Made by a program: the position numbers and the translations under genes
The notes under the pieces: model-generated
Database searches by the model: none
Seen by the model: the letters and a program-made list of their open reading frames with translations, nothing else
What the model was told of the DNA's origin: nothing
Source: an uncultured Acidobacteriota bacterium
GTDB taxonomy: Bacteria; Acidobacteriota; Terriglobia; Bryobacterales; Bryobacteraceae
Length of the DNA stretch: 64,000 nt
Assembly (NCBI GenBank): GCA_902826685.1
Contig: CADEFT010000018.1
Span: forward strand, 62,001-126,000
Reading direction: 5' to 3'
Shown here: positions 8,005 to 17,697 of the stretch, one piece after another
How the letters are laid out: every line of letters begins with the position of its first letter
Numbering within the stretch: the stretch's first letter is position 1

Positions 8005-8958
8005 ATGGCTTTCGTCACGATAGCGGGCGAGCCAGGTTGCCGAACCGAAGAGGTGGCTCGCCTGACGGCGCAGTTATTGCGCTTCGAGTTGGTGACCGAA
8101 TCGATGCTGCGGGAAAGGATCGCGCGCCATTTCGGCTCTGAAAACGCCATTCCGGAAAAGGCGTGGTCCGCGGCGGTGACTTCGATCCTGGCCCGAATCG
8201 GCCTGGAAGCTCCGGTAGTGGTCTGCGTGCCCGATGCCGAGATGCTGTTCCCCGATCTGCCGCCGGTATTGCGCGTGCAACTGGTGGCCTCCGAGGCCCG
8301 CCGCACCGGGGCGCTGATGATCGAGCATCGGCTGGATCGCGCGGCGGCCCGCCACCTGTTGGGCCAGATCGAGCGGCACCAGCGGCTCACGCGCAAGAAG
8401 CGATTCGGGCGAGCGTATCTGGCCGCTTCGGCCTACGACGTCACCGTGAGCCTGGACAATCTCGATGGAGCGCATGTGGCCACGCTGCTCGAAGCGGCGG
8501 CGCGGGCGCGCGGCGTGGCCGATGCCGGCAAACTGGCCGAGGCTACCGAGGCGCAGCTTCAATTCCAGGCGCGCATGCAACTGGCGCAGCACGGCATCAC
8601 GCCGGCGGGCTACGTGGCGCTCAAAAAGAAAATCTTCGCCAATCCAAGCGAGGAGATTTTCGCGAACCTGCTCGATTTTTACCGCATTCATTGGGAATAC
8701 GAGCCGAAAAGCTTCCCCATCCAATTTGACGCCGAGGGCAAGGTGACCGAAGCGTTCACACCGGATTTTTATCTGCCTGAGTTCGATCTTTACGTCGAGC
8801 TCACCACGATGAAGCAGGCCCACGTGACGCGCAAGAATCACAAGGTGCGGATGCTGCGATCGCTCTATCCGCACATCAACGTGCAGGTCTTTTATCAGAA
8901 AGACTTTCAGAACCTGATCTTCAAACACGGGCTCAGCGGACGGACCGTCGAAGTATGA
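8005..8958 (+). CDS. Cytidylate-kinase-like domain fused to a nuclease-fold-like C-terminal domain
   Basis: 317 residues. The N-terminal half (about 1-190) starts MAFVTIAGEPGCRTEEVARL, matching the opening of cytidylate-kinase-like proteins, but the P-loop is degraded (GEPGCRTE instead of GxxGxGKS) with no Lys for nucleotide binding. The C-terminal part (about 210-317) has a PD-(D/E)xK-like core: TPDFYLPEFDLYVELTT with PD then E about 11 residues later, followed by a basic helix and VQVFYQKDFQNLI. The Lys expected after the Glu is replaced by Thr, so cleavage activity is uncertain. It overlaps hpt by 4 nt (ATGA), implying translational coupling with purine salvage. Start ATG 8005 follows a TATTAT -10 box. 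The function is unknown; nucleotide or nucleic-acid sensing is an inference. Confidence 0.65.
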   Translation: MAFVTIAGEPGCRTEEVARLTAQLLRFELVTESMLRERIARHFGSENAIPEKAWSAAVTSILARIGLEAPVVVCVPDAEMLFPDLPPVLRVQLVASEARRTGALMIEHRLDRAAARHLLGQIERHQRLTRKKRFGRAYLAASAYDVTVSLDNLDGAHVATLLEAAARARGVADAGKLAEATEAQLQFQARMQLAQHGITPAGYVALKKKIFANPSEEIFANLLDFYRIHWEYEPKSFPIQFDAEGKVTEAFTPDFYLPEFDLYVELTTMKQAHVTRKNHKVRMLRSLYPHINVQVFYQKDFQNLIFKHGLSGRTVEV

Positions 8959-9497
8959 CCGTGCCGCCGGGCGTGGAACGGGTGCTGTTCAGCGAAGAGC
9001 AGATTCGCACACGGATTCGCGAACTGGGCGTTGAGATCTCGGCCGCCTACGCCGGGCGCGACCTGAAGCTGATCGGCGTGTTGAAAGGCTCGGTGTTCTT
9101 TCTGACCGCGCTGGCCCAGGCCATCGACATTCCGGTGAAGATCGACTTCCTGGGCATCTCGAGTTATTCGGGCAAGACCGCCTCGCCGGGCGTGGTGCGC
9201 ATCGCCAAGGATCTGGACGAAGGCATCGAAGGCCAGGATGTGCTGCTGGTGGAAGACATCGTCGATACCGGCCTGACGGTGCGATACCTGCTGCAAACGC
9301 TTGCCGGGCGCGGTCCCAATACCATCGGTCTTTGCACCCTGCTCGACCGCACGTCGCGGCGCATTGCGCAGATCGACGTGGCTTATCGCGGCTTCGAGAT
9401 CGGCGATCCGTTTCTGATCGGCTGCGGGCTCGACTTCCGCCAGCATTATCGCAACCTGCCGTATCTGGCCGTCATGAACCCGGGTCATTTCGATTGA
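8955..9497 (+). CDS. hpt: Hypoxanthine phosphoribosyltransferase
   Basis: 180 residues, the usual length for bacterial HPRT. It converts hypoxanthine and guanine with PRPP to IMP and GMP. The flexible-loop and active-site segments are visible: GVLKGSVFFLTALA (about 36-49), SSYSGKT, and the PRPP-binding motif VLLVEDIVDTGLT (about 96-108) with the adjacent acidic pair. The C-terminal GCGLDFRQHYRNLPY matches the family tail. ATG 8955 overlaps the previous stop as ATGA. It is the second gene of a forward run that includes scpAB. Confidence 0.92.
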   Translation: MTVPPGVERVLFSEEQIRTRIRELGVEISAAYAGRDLKLIGVLKGSVFFLTALAQAIDIPVKIDFLGISSYSGKTASPGVVRIAKDLDEGIEGQDVLLVEDIVDTGLTVRYLLQTLAGRGPNTIGLCTLLDRTSRRIAQIDVAYRGFEIGDPFLIGCGLDFRQHYRNLPYLAVMNPGHFD

Positions 9498-9519
9498 AAC
9501 GCCGCCCCGGGCCGATCCG

Positions 9520-9525
9520 TAGAAT
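9520..9525 (+). promoter_or_regulatory. -10 hexamer TAGAAT before the POTRA gene
   Basis: TAGAAT ends 6 nt before the GTG start at 9532, the distance expected for a leaderless transcript. A near-identical AT-rich context (GAATAGAAGTG) precedes the GTG start of scpA. Confidence 0.45.
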
Positions 9526-9531
9526 AGAAGT

Positions 9532-10827
9532 GTGAGGCTCTTTTTGGCGGCCATGCTGGGCGCGGCCCTGCTGGGCGCACAGGCACGTCCGGCGGTGAAA
9601 AAGAAAACGGCGCCGCCCCCGCCCGCCGCGGCGCGAACGTTTCCCATCGCATCGCTGACGGTAGAAGGAAACCGGATTCATTCCACGGCCAAGATTCTGG
9701 CGTTGGCCGGGCTTCGCACAGGCATGCCGGTTTCCAAGGAAGCTTTTGAAGCGGCGCGCGACAAGCTGCTGCAATGTGGATTCTTTGAGTCCGTCGGCTA
9801 TCAGTACCGGCCGTCGGCCGATGGCGCAGGCTATGCCGCGGCGTTCACCGTCGTGGAGGTGCAACAGGTCTACCCGGTTCACTTCGAGCGGCTGCCCGAA
9901 GGCGCGGCGGAGTTGAAGGCCGTGCTGGCCAAAGCCGATCCGCTGTTTGGCGAACAGGTGCCCGGCACCGAGCCCGTGTTGAAACGCTACGCCGCCCTGC
10001 TGCAGCGCCATTTGGGAGCGAAGCTGGACGATCGTGTCGTGGGCAAGGTCAGCGCCGGAGAGAATCCGGAGACGCTGCGCATCGTTTTTCAGCCCGCGAC
10101 GATGCCGCCATCGGTGGCCGAAGTCCGCTTCGTCAAAAACAGCGTGCTCGATTCCACCACGCTGCAGAATCGCGTGGCCGGGGCGGCGGTCGGCTCGGTC
10201 TATGAAGAGAAGAAGTTCCGCCAGATCCTGGACGCCAACATCCGGCCGCTGTATGAGAACCGCGGGCGCATTCGGGTCGCTTTCCCGAAGATCACAGTGG
10301 AACCGGTCACCGACGTCAACGGCCTGAAAGTCACCGTGGAAGTCGATGAAGGCGAAACGTTCACCTTGGGCGAGGTTCAGATCACTACCAGCGATATTCC
10401 GGCCGCGCAGTTGCTCAAGGCGGCGAATCTTAAGAAGGGCGACATCGCCAACTTCGACGAGATCAATAGCGGCATTGAGCGCATCCGCCAGGTGTACCGG
10501 CGCGCGGGATTCCTCAACGCAAAGGCGAACGTCGAGCGAAAACCGGACGACAAGAACAAGACCGTCGATCTCGCCGTCGAGGTCTCCTCCGGCGACCGCT
10601 ACACCTTCCGCAAGCTCAACATCGCGGGTCTCGATATCCTGACCGAGCCGCACATCCGCAAGATGTACACGGCCAAGCCCGGCGAGCCGTTCAACCCCGA
10701 GTATCCGGATTATTTCATGGCCCGCCTGAAAGAGGACAACGTGCTGGAGAATCTGGGCAAGACGAGGGTGGAAATCAAGACCGACGACGGCGCGAAAGCG
10801 GCCGATGTGACGCTTCATTTCCGCTAG
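9532..10827 (+). CDS. Secreted POTRA-repeat protein without a beta-barrel
   Basis: 431 residues. Signal peptide (MRLFLAAMLGAALLGAQA), then a Lys/Pro/Ala linker (about 20-34) and a series of POTRA-like units, for example IASLTVEGNRIHSTAKILALAG (about 39-60), FTLGEVQITTSDIPAAQLL and YTFRKLNIAGLDILTEPHI. BamA and TamA carry such units before a 16-strand barrel of roughly 350 residues; here the protein ends after the last unit at VTLHFR with no barrel. A periplasmic chaperone or BAM/TAM accessory role is inferred. The start is GTG 9532, supported by TAGAAT 6 nt upstream. It lies 34 nt after hpt and 25 nt before scpA. Confidence 0.7.
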   Translation: MRLFLAAMLGAALLGAQARPAVKKKTAPPPPAAARTFPIASLTVEGNRIHSTAKILALAGLRTGMPVSKEAFEAARDKLLQCGFFESVGYQYRPSADGAGYAAAFTVVEVQQVYPVHFERLPEGAAELKAVLAKADPLFGEQVPGTEPVLKRYAALLQRHLGAKLDDRVVGKVSAGENPETLRIVFQPATMPPSVAEVRFVKNSVLDSTTLQNRVAGAAVGSVYEEKKFRQILDANIRPLYENRGRIRVAFPKITVEPVTDVNGLKVTVEVDEGETFTLGEVQITTSDIPAAQLLKAANLKKGDIANFDEINSGIERIRQVYRRAGFLNAKANVERKPDDKNKTVDLAVEVSSGDRYTFRKLNIAGLDILTEPHIRKMYTAKPGEPFNPEYPDYFMARLKEDNVLENLGKTRVEIKTDDGAKAADVTLHFR

Positions 10828-10852
10828 GACCGCCATGCTATTTTGAATAGAA

Positions 10853-11641
10853 GTGCCGACATCGCCGCTGAATCTTCAGCTCCAGCATTATGAAGGGCCG
10901 CTCGATCTTCTGCTGGATCTGATCCGCAAGCACCAGATCAACATCTACGACATTCCCATCGCCCAGATCACGCAACAGTATCTGGACTATCTGAACCAGG
11001 CGGCGGCGCTCGACATGGAGCTGGGGGCCGAGTTCATTTTCATGGCGGCGACGCTCATTCACATCAAGAGCCGGATGCTGCTGCCGCGCGATCCGGAGCT
11101 TGAAAAGATGGCGCCCGAAGAGGACCCGCGCCAGGACCTGGTGGAGCGCCTGCTCGAACATGAACGCTTCAAGAACGCTGCCGAAATGCTGCACCAGAAG
11201 CGCATGATCGAAGAGGCGGTGTGGTCGAATCCGCAGATGGAAAAGTTCCAGGCCGAAGAGGAAGATCCCGGCCTTTCGGTGACCCTGTTCGACCTGGTGA
11301 AGGTGCTGCAGGACGTGCTGGAGCGGGCCAAGAACCGGCCAGTTTACACGGTGGAGAAGGAAGACGTCACGGTGCCGGAGATGATCCAGTACCTGGGCGG
11401 TCTGCTCGGTTCAAAAAGCAAGGGCGCACGGCTTTCCACGCGCCAGCTATTTGAAGCGCAGCGCAGCCGGCGGGCGGCCATCTGTCTTTTCCTCGCGCTG
11501 CTTGAACTGGTGAAGCGCCAGGTGATTTCGCTGCAGCAGGGCGAAATGTTCGGCGACATCGATATCGCCAAGGAAAGCTCGCTGGAGGAAGGGTTCAGCG
11601 GGGACGACAGCGCCGAGCGCGTGGAACAGGAATACAAGTAA
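10853..11641 (+). CDS. scpA: Segregation and condensation protein A
   Basis: 262 residues, the kleisin subunit of the bacterial SMC complex that organises and segregates the chromosome. The N-terminal motif HYEGPLDLLLDLIRKHQINI and the following DIPIAQITQQYLDYL are diagnostic of ScpA, and the C-terminal winged-helix region (about 170-230) is present. GTG 10853 is the start; the ScpA motif begins within about 10 residues, so an upstream start is not needed. It is followed 9 nt later by scpB. Confidence 0.92.
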   Translation: MPTSPLNLQLQHYEGPLDLLLDLIRKHQINIYDIPIAQITQQYLDYLNQAAALDMELGAEFIFMAATLIHIKSRMLLPRDPELEKMAPEEDPRQDLVERLLEHERFKNAAEMLHQKRMIEEAVWSNPQMEKFQAEEEDPGLSVTLFDLVKVLQDVLERAKNRPVYTVEKEDVTVPEMIQYLGGLLGSKSKGARLSTRQLFEAQRSRRAAICLFLALLELVKRQVISLQQGEMFGDIDIAKESSLEEGFSGDDSAERVEQEYK

Positions 11642-11650
11642 GGACGTTCG

Positions 11651-12415
11651 ATGGAAGATATCAAGCCCGACGAAGCAACGCCCGAATTCGAAGCCGCGGA
11701 GACCGTGGATGCCGAGGAGTTGCTAGGCGCCGTGGCCGGAGACGACGCGCCCGGCTCCACCGAAGATTCGACTTTAAAGGCGGTGATCGAAGCGGTGATT
11801 TATATCACCGAAGAGCCGCTGACCCTCGATCAGATCGCGGCGGGGCTCGATCAGCCCAAAGAGAGAGTCGCGCAACTGCTGGCGCAACTGGAAGAGGATT
11901 GCGCCCAATCGGGGCGCGGCATCTTCATCCGCGAAGTGGCCGGCGGCTACAAAATGGGCACCAAGCCCGAGCATCACGAAGCCATTCGCACGTTCGTGAA
12001 AAAGATGAAGGCGCCGTTCAAGCTGTCGCTGGCGGCGCTTGAAACGCTGGCCGTGATCGCCTATAAGCAGCCCATCACGGCTCCGGAAGTGCAGGAAATC
12101 CGCGGCGTGCAGGGCGCGGGCGTGCTCAAGACGCTGATCGACCGCAAGCTGGTCGCTCCGGCCGGGCGCAAGAACGTGGTGGGCAAGCCCATTCTCTACA
12201 AGACCACCAAGGAGTTCCTGCTGCAGTTCGGTTTGAAGGATCTGGCCGAGCTGCCGACGCTGAAGGAATTCGAAGAGCTGCGGCGGCTCGCTTTCCCGGA
12301 CGATGAAGGGGCGGTGGAAGCGGCCGCCGAGCCTACGGCCGAAGCCAAGCCGCCGGAACAGGAAACCGCCGAGCCGGTCGCGGTGGAGTCGAACTCCGCG
12401 ACACAAGCTTCCTGA
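11651..12415 (+). CDS. scpB: Segregation and condensation protein B
   Basis: 254 residues. ScpB dimers bind ScpA and regulate SMC ATPase cycling. The two winged-helix domains span about 40-210 and include IEAVIYITEEPLTLDQIAAGL and the signature ETLAVIAYKQPITAPEVQEIRG. Acidic low-complexity tails flank the core (residues 1-35 and the Glu/Ala/Pro-rich C-terminus), making it longer than the usual 180-200 residues. The stop TGA shares its last base with the ATG of the next gene (TGATG), so translation is probably coupled. Confidence 0.92.
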   Translation: MEDIKPDEATPEFEAAETVDAEELLGAVAGDDAPGSTEDSTLKAVIEAVIYITEEPLTLDQIAAGLDQPKERVAQLLAQLEEDCAQSGRGIFIREVAGGYKMGTKPEHHEAIRTFVKKMKAPFKLSLAALETLAVIAYKQPITAPEVQEIRGVQGAGVLKTLIDRKLVAPAGRKNVVGKPILYKTTKEFLLQFGLKDLAELPTLKEFEELRRLAFPDDEGAVEAAAEPTAEAKPPEQETAEPVAVESNSATQAS

Positions 12416-13140
12416 TGCCCGCCGAGCGATTGCAGAAAATCCTGTCGCGCGCCGGCGTCTCGAGCCGCCGCAAGGCGGAAGAGTTGATTGAAGCCGGCCT
12501 TGTGACGGTCAACGGCAAGATCGTCATGGAGCTCGGCACCAAGGCCGATCTTGAGACCGATCACATCAAGGTCATGGGCAAGCTGATCCGCGAGCCCCGG
12601 CACGTGCTCTACATCATGTTGAACAAGCCGAAGGGCTGCGTCACCACGATGTCGGACCCGGAAGAGCGCGAGACCGTGCTGAAGCATCTGCGCGGCGTCA
12701 AACAGCGTGTGTATCCGGTGGGCCGGCTCGACTACGACGCCGAAGGCCTGCTGCTGTTCACCAACGACGGGGAGTTCGCCAATCGCATCACGCGCGCCGA
12801 AAGCCACGTGCCCAAAGCCTATGCGGTCAAGGTAACGGGGCTGTTGGAGCCCGACCAGGAGATCGCGTTTCGCGACGGTGTGCCGCTGCACGGGCGCAAG
12901 ACGGCGCCGGCGCGCATCCGCCGTCTCTCGCGCACGGCCAACCCGTGGTATGAAGTGCAGTTGATCGAAGGCCGTAAAAATCAGATCAAGCTGATGTTCC
13001 GCCACTTCGGACTGCTGGTGGAGAAGCTGCGGCGCATCCGCATCGGATTTTTGGAGCTGGGCTCTCTGAAGCCGGGCGAATACCGCTACCTCACACCGCA
13101 GGAGATCGACCGCTTCAAACGCGAATTGAAGATGGACTGA
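12415..13140 (+). CDS. rluB: 23S/16S rRNA pseudouridine synthase of the RsuA/RluB/E/F family
   Basis: 241 residues. An S4 RNA-binding domain occupies about 3-50 (RLQKILSRAGVSSRRKAEELI), followed by the TruB/RsuA-type catalytic domain. The catalytic Asp is Asp106 in GRLDYDAEGLL, and the KAYAVKV and EGRKNQIKLMFRHFG motifs are intact. ScpB followed by an RluB-type synthase is a common bacterial gene order, which favours RluB (pseudouridine 2605 of 23S rRNA) over RsuA; the exact site is not proven by sequence. The start overlaps the scpB stop. Confidence 0.85.
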   Translation: MPAERLQKILSRAGVSSRRKAEELIEAGLVTVNGKIVMELGTKADLETDHIKVMGKLIREPRHVLYIMLNKPKGCVTTMSDPEERETVLKHLRGVKQRVYPVGRLDYDAEGLLLFTNDGEFANRITRAESHVPKAYAVKVTGLLEPDQEIAFRDGVPLHGRKTAPARIRRLSRTANPWYEVQLIEGRKNQIKLMFRHFGLLVEKLRRIRIGFLELGSLKPGEYRYLTPQEIDRFKRELKMD

Positions 13141-13143
13141 GCC

Positions 13144-13542
13144 ATGGATATCGACGAACTTCTGCGTACCAGTAAAGTCATCGCCGTCGTCGGACTTTCG
13201 AGCAACCATTTCCGCCCGAGCTACGGCGTCTCCGAATACATGCAGCAGGCCGGATATCGCATCATCCCCGTCAATCCGGCCGAAAGCGAAGTGCTCGGCG
13301 AGAAGTGCTATCCGTCGCTCGAAGAGGTGCCGGAGAAGATCGACATCGTGGATGTGTTCCGGCGCCCGGAATTCGTTCCGGCGATCGTCGGCGAAGCGAT
13401 CGCGGTGGGCGCCCGCGCCGTTTGGATGCAGGAGGGCGTGGTGCATGAGGAGGCCGCCGCGAAAGCGCGCGCCGCCGGGCTGTTCGTGGTGATGGATCGC
13501 TGCATCCTGAAAGATCACGCGCGGCTACGGCGGGGCGCATGA
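13144..13542 (+). CDS. CoA-binding-domain protein (YccU-like)
   Basis: A 132-residue stand-alone CoA-binding Rossmann domain like that of succinyl-CoA synthetase alpha. The nucleotide motif VVGLSSNHFRPSYGVSEYM (about 15-33) is followed by GYRIIPVNPAESEVLGEKCYPSL and AVWMQEGVVHEEAAAKARAAG. The biological role of these small proteins is not well established; they bind CoA and may regulate acyl-CoA pools. It begins 3 nt after the pseudouridine synthase and overlaps the next gene by ATGA, so it belongs to the same run. Confidence 0.85.
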   Translation: MDIDELLRTSKVIAVVGLSSNHFRPSYGVSEYMQQAGYRIIPVNPAESEVLGEKCYPSLEEVPEKIDIVDVFRRPEFVPAIVGEAIAVGARAVWMQEGVVHEEAAAKARAAGLFVVMDRCILKDHARLRRGA

Positions 13543-14144
13543 GCTTTCGCGACGATCAGTTCGAGGTCTGGAAGCGGCTGGCGGCGGAGCTCGACGGTAC
13601 TTTCGAAAAAGGCGGCTGGTTCGATCGCGAGCGCGTGGAAGTGCGCTATCGCCACTGGGTTCTGACGCTTGATCGCTACCAGATGCCGGCGGGCAAGGCG
13701 ACGCAGTCGTTCACACGTCTGCGCGCGCCTTATGTGAATGCCGATAATTTCCGGTTTCGCGTCTATCGCAAGTCGATGTTCACCGCGCTTGGCAAGGCGC
13801 TCGGCCTGGTGCAGGATATCGAAATCGGCGGCGACCCGCTGTTTGACGACGCCTTCGTGATTCAGAGTGGCGACGTGGCGAAGACTCGCGAGATGCTGAG
13901 CCGTCGCAGGCTGCGGGAACTCATCGCCGCGCAGCCCGATATCAGCTTTGAAGTGAAAGACGATGAAGGCTGGTTCGGCCAGCACTTCCCCGACGGCGTC
14001 GACGAGCTTTGCTTCATCGCCTATGGCGTCATCACGGACCTGGAACGAATGAAGCTGCTGTTTGAGCTATTCACGGAAGTGCTGGACTATCTGACGGCAA
14101 CCGGCTCGGCGTCTCCGCGGGATGCCGGCTTGAACCTCGAATAG
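13539..14144 (+). CDS. Hypothetical protein, 201 aa, last gene of the hpt-scp run
   Basis: A soluble alpha/beta protein without signal peptide or membrane segment. It contains FEVWKRLAAELDGTFEKGGWFDRERVEVRYRH-type alternation (in parts) and FVIQSGDVAKTREMLSRRRLRELI, ending with a helix VLDYLTATGS. I do not recognise a named family with certainty; the style recalls short proteins that carry a DUF3137-like fold. The ATGA overlap with the CoA-binding gene supports cotranslation and a possible functional link. It converges with pgk, leaving 2 nt between the stop codons. Confidence 0.6.
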   Translation: MSFRDDQFEVWKRLAAELDGTFEKGGWFDRERVEVRYRHWVLTLDRYQMPAGKATQSFTRLRAPYVNADNFRFRVYRKSMFTALGKALGLVQDIEIGGDPLFDDAFVIQSGDVAKTREMLSRRRLRELIAAQPDISFEVKDDEGWFGQHFPDGVDELCFIAYGVITDLERMKLLFELFTEVLDYLTATGSASPRDAGLNLE

Positions 14145-14146
14145 GA

Positions 14147-15316
<1,170 letters not shown>

Positions 15317-15320
15317 GTAA

Positions 15321-16643
15321 TTAGAAGTCCGATTTTAGCAATTCGAAGAAGATCTTCAGGCCGGTGAAGAATTCACCCACCGGGACGCGCTCTTCGTCGC
15401 TGTGCATGGTGGCCACGGTGGCCGCGTCGATCGCCATCGGCGCGATGCCGTAAGCGGTCACGCCCTGCTTGCGCAGCCACACCGAATCGGTGCCGTAGGG
15501 AATCAGGATCGGGGTGACGATCGCCTGGGGATGATATTTGAGAATCGCTTTGCGCAGCGCCTCAAACAGCGGCGTGTCGTAGCGGCTGACGCCGGGATCG
15601 GCCGGGTCGGTGATGCGCTCCACCGTGACGCGCGGATCGTTGATGCGCGCCCTCATTTCGGAAACGAACTCCTCCGCGCTGACACCCGGCAGCAGGCGGC
15701 AATCGAGCGTCGCTTCGGCGCTGGAAGGAATCACGTTGACCTTGGGCGGATTGCCCACGCCTGAATTCAGCGTAGTTAGCGAGATGGTGTTGCGCTGAAT
15801 GGCGCGGATGAATTTGTTGTCGGCCAGTTGCCCCCGCAGCGCTTCGCGCATGGCCGCCACGACAGGACTCGGTTTGCCGCGCTCCGGTGCGTCGATTGCC
15901 TTGCCGATGGCGGCCAGAAGAATGTCGTTGGCGTTCTCGGCGATGGGCTGGCTTCCGTGCGCCGCCGTGCCCTTGGCGCGCAGGCGCAGCCAGGAGACCT
16001 GCTTCTCTCCCACGCTGATGCCGAACACCAGCTTGCCGGGCGAAAACACGTCGCGGCTGCCGAAGCCGCCTTCATCGAGCACGTATTCCGAGTCGATGTC
16101 GCTCCACTGTTCGCGGATCATTTTGCGGATGCCCTGAACACCGCCGGTTTCCTCGTCGGGCGTGCAGAGCATCAGGATGTCGCGCGCGGGCACGATGCCC
16201 AGCCGCTTCAATGTCACCAGCGTCATCAGATGCATGATGCCGGCGCTCTTCATATCCATGGCGCCGCGTCCCCAGATGAAGCCGTCTTTCACCAGGCCGC
16301 CGAAGGGATCGACGCGCCAGGCTTTCGCATCCACCGGCACGACGTCGAAGTGATTGAGCAGAAGCAAAGGTTTTTTCGAACGGTCGCGGCCTGGAAGACG
16401 GACCAGCAGACGCATCTGGTTCTGGCCGGGCACGGCGTCTGTGATGGCGGGCTCCAGTCCGGCCGCCACCAGTTCGGCGCGGAACAGCTCGGCGGCGGCT
16501 TTCGTGTCCGCGGGCGGATTGATGGATTGGATGCGGATGTAGCGCTGCAGCAGGTCGAGGGAATGCTTTTCGATGGCGGGCCAATCGGGCTCGGCCGCGG
16601 CGAGCGGAAGAGCGAGAAAGAGAAAGAAGGCGGGTCTACGCAT
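15321..16643 (-). CDS. Secreted M20-family metallopeptidase / carboxypeptidase
   Basis: 440 residues with a short signal peptide (MRRPAFFLFLALPLAAAEP). The di-zinc site is intact: His98 and Asp100 in NHFDVVPVD, Asp130 in GRGAMDMKSAG, and Glu164-Glu165 in PDEETGG. A dimerisation domain (about 200-315) precedes the last catalytic strand, and another metal ligand is expected in TMHSDEERV. Related enzymes trim peptides or N-acyl amino acids. TACAAT lies 9 nt before ATG 16643. It is the first gene of the operon with pgk, an odd pairing with no obvious metabolic logic. Confidence 0.85.
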   Translation of the reverse strand: MRRPAFFLFLALPLAAAEPDWPAIEKHSLDLLQRYIRIQSINPPADTKAAAELFRAELVAAGLEPAITDAVPGQNQMRLLVRLPGRDRSKKPLLLLNHFDVVPVDAKAWRVDPFGGLVKDGFIWGRGAMDMKSAGIMHLMTLVTLKRLGIVPARDILMLCTPDEETGGVQGIRKMIREQWSDIDSEYVLDEGGFGSRDVFSPGKLVFGISVGEKQVSWLRLRAKGTAAHGSQPIAENANDILLAAIGKAIDAPERGKPSPVVAAMREALRGQLADNKFIRAIQRNTISLTTLNSGVGNPPKVNVIPSSAEATLDCRLLPGVSAEEFVSEMRARINDPRVTVERITDPADPGVSRYDTPLFEALRKAILKYHPQAIVTPILIPYGTDSVWLRKQGVTAYGIAPMAIDAATVATMHSDEERVPVGEFFTGLKIFFELLKSDF

Positions 16644-16652
16644 TTTTCAACA

Positions 16653-16658
16653 ATTGTA
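16653..16658 (-). promoter_or_regulatory. -10 hexamer TACAAT for the M20 peptidase-pgk operon
   Basis: TACAAT on the reverse strand ends 9 nt before ATG 16643. It would drive the peptidase and, by read-through across 4 nt, pgk. Confidence 0.4.
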
Positions 16659-16746
16659 GACCCGCGGCACAGGAGGAAAGCGATTTATTTCGCGGCCGCT
16701 TTGGCTTGGCTTTCACAACGGCTGGCGCGGAAAGCGCTAAGGGGTT

Positions 16747-17697
16747 TCATTTTTCAAGTACCGGCACGTTGGTGAGCGCGCAGGCAAGACCGGCGGCGCG
16801 GTAGGCTTCGAGCAGAGCTCCGGCCGCGGGACCGAATAACGGCGCGGCGGCGGTGTTGCCTTCCTCGAGTTCGACCAGTTCGCGGAAACGCTCGCGCAGA
16901 AGATCGCTTCGAAAGACACCGCCGATGTAGGCCACGCGGCACGGTTCGCCGGGAGCGAAGATCTGGCCGCGCACCGCGCCTACGAACACCGCGAGTTGGC
17001 GCGCGCTCTGCTTCAGAATCTCGATGGCCACACCGTCGCCATTGGTGGCCGCCTGGTCGACCAGCTTCGAATAGCCGGCGATACGCGGACGCGGATAGTC
17101 GGTGGTGTAGAAGCGATGCAGCAGATCGTTGGCGTCGGCGGCGCCGGATTCCGCCAGCAGCAGGGCGTGGAGGGAAGTCGGCGGTCCCCAGCCTTCTTCC
17201 ATGCGCAATGCGGCGCGCAGGGCCTGGCGGGTGAGATCGAACCCGCCGCCCTCGTCGCCGAAGACGTAGCCCCAGCCACCGGCTCGCGCCGAGCGTCCCG
17301 CCGCATTGCGGCCGAAGGTGAACTGGCCGGTGCCGGCGATGATAATGATGCCCGGTTCTCCGGCGGTGGCGCCGGCGAGCGCGATCAGGCCGTCGTGCGT
17401 CACCAGGATGCGCGCGGCGGGCAGCATCGCATGCAGCAGCGCTTCCTTATCCGCCGGGCCGCCGCTGAAGCCGAGAAACGCGACCTCGAAACGGGGGTGG
17501 TGCAAGCCGGCGGCTTCCACGGCCGCACCGACCGAGCCTTCGATGGCGCGCGTGAACTTTTCCCGTCCTTCCGGACCTTTGACGTGATTGCAGGGACCGC
17601 CGCGCCCATGTCCGACGACGCGGCCGGTTTCATCTCCGATGAGGGCGATGGTGCTCGACTGGCCGCCATCCACACCCAAAAACAATCGCTGGCTCAT
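16747..17697 (-). CDS. BadF/BadG-type ATPase, N-acetylglucosamine-kinase-like
   Basis: 316 residues of the ASKHA fold. Phosphate-1 is LGVDGGQSSTIALIGD (about 7-22), phosphate-2 is IIIIAGTGQFTFG (about 128-140), and the sugar-kinase feature GDEGGGFDL follows. This pattern fits eukaryote-type N-acetylglucosamine or glucosamine kinases and the BadF family. The likely reaction is ATP-dependent phosphorylation of an amino sugar released from the envelope (inference). ATG 17697 overlaps the preceding stop by ATGA, making this the last gene of a four-gene reverse operon of membrane glycosyltransferases. Confidence 0.75.
   Translation of the reverse strand: MSQRLFLGVDGGQSSTIALIGDETGRVVGHGRGGPCNHVKGPEGREKFTRAIEGSVGAAVEAAGLHHPRFEVAFLGFSGGPADKEALLHAMLPAARILVTHDGLIALAGATAGEPGIIIIAGTGQFTFGRNAAGRSARAGGWGYVFGDEGGGFDLTRQALRAALRMEEGWGPPTSLHALLLAESGAADANDLLHRFYTTDYPRPRIAGYSKLVDQAATNGDGVAIEILKQSARQLAVFVGAVRGQIFAPGEPCRVAYIGGVFRSDLLRERFRELVELEEGNTAAAPLFGPAAGALLEAYRAAGLACALTNVPVLEK

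Noticed and set aside
9472..10836. Long reverse-strand frame of about 450 codons opposite the POTRA gene
   Set aside because: Opposite a gene with a signal peptide, POTRA motifs and normal codon use; the antisense protein has no recognisable motif and reflects high G+C.
16675..16735. GGAAAGCG occurring twice between the kinase and M20 peptidase genes
   Set aside because: Short direct repeat in a 100-bp spacer with no symmetry or promoter relation; likely chance.
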